From Ignavibacteria bacterium (GTDB lineage: Bacteria; Bacteroidota; Ignavibacteria; UBA10030; SZUA-254), in NCBI GenBank assembly GCA_005877655.1, contig VBOC01000035.1, positions 30,620 to 38,082 on the forward strand: a stretch of 7,463 nt of DNA. Direction: 5' to 3'. The position numbers were made by a program, and so were the translations under genes. Shown one piece after another: positions 4,070-7,463 of the stretch (position 1 is its first letter; every line of letters starts with the position of its first letter). The notes under the pieces are model-generated. The model made no database searches. It worked only from the letters and a program-made list of their open reading frames with translations, and was not told the DNA's origin.

Positions 4070-6238
4070 TTAAAGCATCCCGCTCCTTTTCCGGAGAAAC
4101 CATTCGACGGCGAAGAGAAGGATGACGAGCGCAGCCAGGTAGTGCCAGTTCCATAATTCGATTTCACTCGTCGTTACCGTTTCCTTCGGCCCAAGTTTCG
4201 CACCCGTGGCCAGGTCACGCGCGAGCTCTTCCGCTCTATCGATATCATAATATTTTCCCCCCGTTTGATACGCGATTTGCTCGAGCAGCGGTTTGTTCAT
4301 TCTTGTCTGGAGGAATTCCACATTCACCTGGCCGACCGAGAACTTGCCGCGATCCTCTCCGAGCGATGTCCCCCCGACCGTCGCGCTTCCTCTGTACACA
4401 TAATCGCCTTCCGCCAATCCTTCAATCGCTCCCTCATAGCGCCCGTTTCCCACGGCATTGAGTGAGAATCGGCTCCGTTCCCTATCTCTCTCGAGCTCGA
4501 CAACCACTTCGGCATTCTCCACCGGCCTGAGCTGTTCATCGTAGACCTGCCCCGTGAATTCCGCGGGATCGGCCGTGGTAAACGCTTCCTTCACCGGCGC
4601 GATCCGGACACGTTTCTGATCCTCCTTCGTCGTCAGCCATCGCACCGCGTTTCCCATCAGCATGGGAAAGAACTTGCCGGTCTCCGTGTTATCCTGAACC
4701 AGCAGCCGCCACCGCCAGATGCCGTGACCCGTGATGGCGCAGGATTTTTGGCCGTTGAGATTTCGGGTGAGCATAAGAGGTTCGCCGAGGGGCACGTTCT
4801 GGAATGTCAGCGACACGAGCACATCCGACTCCGGCTTCGCCCGGAATACGGTCTGCGTCTTGTAAATGGGCGGGAGCTGCTGCCAGGTTTGCTCGGTTGC
4901 GTTTCCCTCGAGCACAATCAGCGGGTGGTTTTTGCGGGCGGGGGCGACCATGGCGCCCACAAGCATTTCGTTTTGGGATGTGCCCGACCAGCTGAAGGGA
5001 AGGAGCGTTTCGAGCTGCCGGAGCTTTGTATAGTCGGTCGACTTGCTGTTTATAAATAGCAGCGGTTTTTTCTCCCTGTCGGCCGCTTCCCTGACCTTCT
5101 CGAGCAGTGCGTTGCTCGAAGCCGCGGACGGATAACCGATGAGAACGAGACAATCGGCGCTGTCCAGGAGAGCCTGCGAGAAGGCGGTTTCGTAAAATTC
5201 GTCGGCGCTTTTTTGAATGAATGCCGTCACGCGAAAGTGACCGTCTTCCGTCAACGCTTGCCGCACAGCGGAGACATCCGGGCTCGGCGCTCCGGCAAGC
5301 AGAAGAATCTTCAGCTTGCTCTTGAGGACTTTAACAAAAAACGACCGGGCGTTGTTCTTCTCCGTTAGTTCCCCGGGCAGGCCCGAGACCTTCACGGTAT
5401 ATTTTTTCGTCCCCTCTTCTTTCGGCTCGACAAACAATCTCAACGAATATTCATGCACGCCTTCCTTCAGCTTCACCATGGTACGATCGACGAGCGAGGA
5501 TCCTTCCGCGACGGTCACCTCGACATTTTCGCCGTTGTACCCCGAGGATTTGACGGTGACATCGACGGGGACGCGTGTCTCCGAATAGGCGATGCTGTTG
5601 GAAACCACCTTTTGGACCAGAATATCCTTCTGCTCGTTCGTATCGCCGATGCCGACCGTGAAGACCGGAACCCCGAGCGCTTCCGCATCATAGAGCGGAT
5701 TTCTGCCTGCGGTGTAGTTTCCGTCGGAAATCAGGGCAACCGCTCGGATGTTTTCCTTTGACAGCCGGTTTTTCAATGCGACCATTGCGCCGGAGAGGTC
5801 GGTGATCTCCCCGCTGAAGGTGAGGGAATCAGGGGCGGGCGGCTTGAGCGGCTGCAGGCCGGAGGCAAAAAGGTAAACTTTCAAAGCCGCCCCCGATGGG
5901 AGCCGATCGAAATCACCACCTTTGAGGAGCGGTTTGATTTCCGAGGAGCGATTGTGCGCCGAGGGAACGGTCATGCTTTGCGAATTGTCGACGAGCACGG
6001 CGATGGCGGGAGGCTGTTCGTCGCTCAGCACCAGCCTGAACACCGGCTCGAAAAAAATGAGTATCAGCAGTGTGAGCGCGAGCGCCCGTATCGCCGTGAG
6101 AACCATTCTTCGGGCGGGTGGCAGAGGAGGAAGCGTGTAGCGGTAAAACAGGAATGCCGCGGCAAGCAGAACGGCGATCAGGGCGATTGCGACTCCCCAG
6201 TTCCCGCCGAGGGAGAGGGACACCTTCGGGATGGCCAT
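4070..6238 (-). CDS. VWA-domain membrane protein with GATase1/ThuA-like region
   Basis: A 722-residue membrane protein, apparently complete. Two TM helices lie at about residues 15-33 (VAIALIAVLLAAAFLFY) and 47-70 (LTAIRALALTLLILIFF). A VWA-like domain follows at about 77-200, with the metal-site motif D84-N-S86-Q-S88 (DNSQS), T146-D147 and VALISDGNYTAGRNPLYDAE (D172). A beta-rich Ig/CARDB-like stretch (about 220-300) precedes a Rossmann-like region (about 307-400: KLKILLLAGAPSPDVSAVRQ, then ADCLVLIGYP). That region resembles the GATase1/ThuA-like fold, but I see no Cys-His-Glu triad. A second beta-rich region (about 540-640) and a C-terminal TM helix (WHYLAALVILLFAVEWFL, then RKRSG) follow, placing most of the protein outside the cytoplasm. 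The layout matches large BatA-like proteins of Bacteroidota with no settled function; a role in envelope complexes is inference. It starts 4 nt after the peptidase stop, without a clear Shine-Dalgarno, so coupled translation is likely. Confidence 0.9.
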   Translation of the reverse strand: MAIPKVSLSLGGNWGVAIALIAVLLAAAFLFYRYTLPPLPPARRMVLTAIRALALTLLILIFFEPVFRLVLSDEQPPAIAVLVDNSQSMTVPSAHNRSSEIKPLLKGGDFDRLPSGAALKVYLFASGLQPLKPPAPDSLTFSGEITDLSGAMVALKNRLSKENIRAVALISDGNYTAGRNPLYDAEALGVPVFTVGIGDTNEQKDILVQKVVSNSIAYSETRVPVDVTVKSSGYNGENVEVTVAEGSSLVDRTMVKLKEGVHEYSLRLFVEPKEEGTKKYTVKVSGLPGELTEKNNARSFFVKVLKSKLKILLLAGAPSPDVSAVRQALTEDGHFRVTAFIQKSADEFYETAFSQALLDSADCLVLIGYPSAASSNALLEKVREAADREKKPLLFINSKSTDYTKLRQLETLLPFSWSGTSQNEMLVGAMVAPARKNHPLIVLEGNATEQTWQQLPPIYKTQTVFRAKPESDVLVSLTFQNVPLGEPLMLTRNLNGQKSCAITGHGIWRWRLLVQDNTETGKFFPMLMGNAVRWLTTKEDQKRVRIAPVKEAFTTADPAEFTGQVYDEQLRPVENAEVVVELERDRERSRFSLNAVGNGRYEGAIEGLAEGDYVYRGSATVGGTSLGEDRGKFSVGQVNVEFLQTRMNKPLLEQIAYQTGGKYYDIDRAEELARDLATGAKLGPKETVTTSEIELWNWHYLAALVILLFAVEWFLRKRSGML

Positions 6239-6242
6239 GTCG

Positions 6243-7463
6243 CTAACGGAGAACCATCATTTTTTTTGTCGCCGTGAACGCCGGGGTGCTCATCCGGTAA
6301 AAATAAACTCCGCTTGCAAGGCCGCCGGCATCGAAGCCGACGGAGTGCCCATATCCCGCCTTCCGAGATCCGTGCACGAGCGCCGCCACCTCTCTTCCCG
6401 TGAGATCGAAGACCCGGATGTCGACAAATTCATCGGCCGGCAGGTCGTACTCGATGACCGTCTCATTGTTAAACGGATTGGGGTAATTCTGCGCAAGAGC
6501 GAATGCACCGGGTATGGAGGGATTCCTGCCCCCGCCGGTTTCACCATACCGCAGGTGCCATACCGTTCCAGTCGAAGCTGCCGGACTCCGGTAGGAGTGA
6601 CCCCCGCTGTCGGACGCGTCGATATAGAACTGAACCAGCGTGCCGTAGGGCTGACGCGGAATCGCCGCCCGATACCTGCCTGAGGTCGGATAAAACATCG
6701 CCGAATCGAATGACATCGAAACTGCAGAATATCCTCCGTTACCGCCGGCGAGGAAGTGAAGGACAACTCCATCCGCGCGAATGCCGTAGCGGGATGCGAT
6801 GGCGGTGAAGACCGCGGTGCCCGAATCGCCGGCTGTGATACGCGGTACGTTGCTGAATACGGGCCCAAAGCTCAGGGCCGCTTCAAACGCATTCACCAGG
6901 CCCCAACCCGTGAAGTTATTCGGGCTTAGCGGAAACCTCGCGCTGTCTGTTATGGCTTCTGCTGTGGCTCGCATCGCGTCCCGCACCTGAACGGGTGATA
7001 GCTCCGGCCTGACGGAAAGCAGGAGCGCCGCGGAGCCGGCTGCGAGGGGCGTCGCAAGGGAAGTGCCCTGCTGGTTGCCGTACGTGTTGGGAACGATCGC
7101 GCAGAATACCGACACGCCCGGAGCGACAATATCGGGTTTTGTGCGGCCGTCGTTCGTGGGACCGGTCGAGCTGAAAGAGGCCAGCTTTTTCGAAAATGTG
7201 ACTGCGCCGACGGAGATGATGCTGTCGGCATCTGCGGGGGTGAGCATCGTCCCCATGTTTCCGTCGCCATTCCTTTCATTCCCCATCGCATCGCACACGA
7301 CGACACCGAGCCGGGCTGCCCGGAGAGCCGCCCTGGCCGTCACTGATGTCCGTCCATTAAAGTCTCCGCGTGACCACAGATATCCGCTTCCGTCGTCGAA
7401 AATGTTGTACCCGAGCGAGCTGCTGACGAGATCGGCTCCGTGCCCCTCCATCCATTCAATCCC
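6243..7463 (-). CDS. Secreted S8 (subtilisin-like) serine peptidase with T9SS type A sorting domain (5' end beyond window)
   Basis: The frame is open from the window edge to TAG at 6245-6243; 406 C-terminal residues are visible. GIEWMEGHGADLVSSSLGY, VVVCDAMGNERNGDG (oxyanion Asn, visible residue 62) and YGNQQGTSLATPLAAG (catalytic Ser, visible residue 135, codon 7061-7059) mark the second half of an S8 domain. The catalytic Asp and His lie upstream of the window. GWGLVNAFEAAL closes the peptidase domain near residue 196. A beta-sandwich-like stretch of about 115 residues follows, then a T9SS type A domain (6521-6246): FALAQNYPNPFNNETVIEYD, VDIRVFDLTGREV, LASGVYFYRM and the terminal KKMMVLR. 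The protein should cross the outer membrane through T9SS and be released or surface-anchored after tail removal. Its substrate is unknown. The frame stays intact through an 8-base T run at 6260-6267. The next gene starts 4 nt downstream. Confidence 0.93.
   Translation of the reverse strand, partial: GIEWMEGHGADLVSSSLGYNIFDDGSGYLWSRGDFNGRTSVTARAALRAARLGVVVCDAMGNERNGDGNMGTMLTPADADSIISVGAVTFSKKLASFSSTGPTNDGRTKPDIVAPGVSVFCAIVPNTYGNQQGTSLATPLAAGSAALLLSVRPELSPVQVRDAMRATAEAITDSARFPLSPNNFTGWGLVNAFEAALSFGPVFSNVPRITAGDSGTAVFTAIASRYGIRADGVVLHFLAGGNGGYSAVSMSFDSAMFYPTSGRYRAAIPRQPYGTLVQFYIDASDSGGHSYRSPAASTGTVWHLRYGETGGGRNPSIPGAFALAQNYPNPFNNETVIEYDLPADEFVDIRVFDLTGREVAALVHGSRKAGYGHSVGFDAGGLASGVYFYRMSTPAFTATKKMMVLR

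Noticed and set aside
6231..6683. 150-residue plus-strand frame
   Set aside because: It is antisense to the T9SS sorting domain and beta domain of the subtilase, which have unmistakable motifs in the other frame.

Overview
All convincing genes in this window lie on the minus strand, so it reads from position 7463 down to position 1. The DNA is fairly GC-rich by eye (not computed). A secreted subtilase ends in a type IX secretion system (T9SS) sorting domain with a QNYPNPFN motif. That, with the exported tandem amidohydrolases, points to the Bacteroidota/FCB assemblage. The NYPNPFN style is common in Ignavibacteria, Calditrichota, KSB1 and similar lineages. The exact taxon cannot be fixed from the sequence.

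Layout in transcription order. (1) 7463-6243: the C-terminal 406 residues of an S8 (subtilisin-like) peptidase with a T9SS type A tail, cut off by the window edge. (2) 6238-4070: a 722-residue membrane protein with two N-terminal TM helices, a von Willebrand A (VWA) domain, beta-rich and GATase1/ThuA-like regions, and a C-terminal TM helix. It starts 4 nt after the peptidase stop. (3) 4069-3771: an intergenic gap with CACCGGC repeats, a 13-bp palindrome and a plausible sigma-70-like promoter. (4) 3770-789: a large exported tandem-domain amidohydrolase (COG1228/imidazolonepropionase-like), about 994 residues once repaired but broken here by three -1 frameshifts. (5) 787-1: the start of a companion amidohydrolase-like protein, 1 nt after the previous stop and running off the window.

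Genes 4 and 5 form a tightly coupled pair that recurs in FCB-group and related bacteria. Only the second domain of gene 4 keeps the HxH metal motif. The first domain of gene 4 and the visible part of gene 5 carry IDAxSDIG in its place and look like non-catalytic relatives. Substrates are unknown.

The main anomaly is damage confined to this amidohydrolase operon. It has three single-base losses, each repaired by one extra C (plus-strand G or C), and two apparent in-frame deletions, one of which removes an expected active-site His segment. The two genes upstream are intact although they contain 7-8 base homopolymers, and 5-6 base C runs inside gene 5 are also intact. Simple homopolymer miscalling is therefore not a full explanation. 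I saw no tRNA, rRNA, CRISPR array, insertion sequence or obvious new defence or mobile system.
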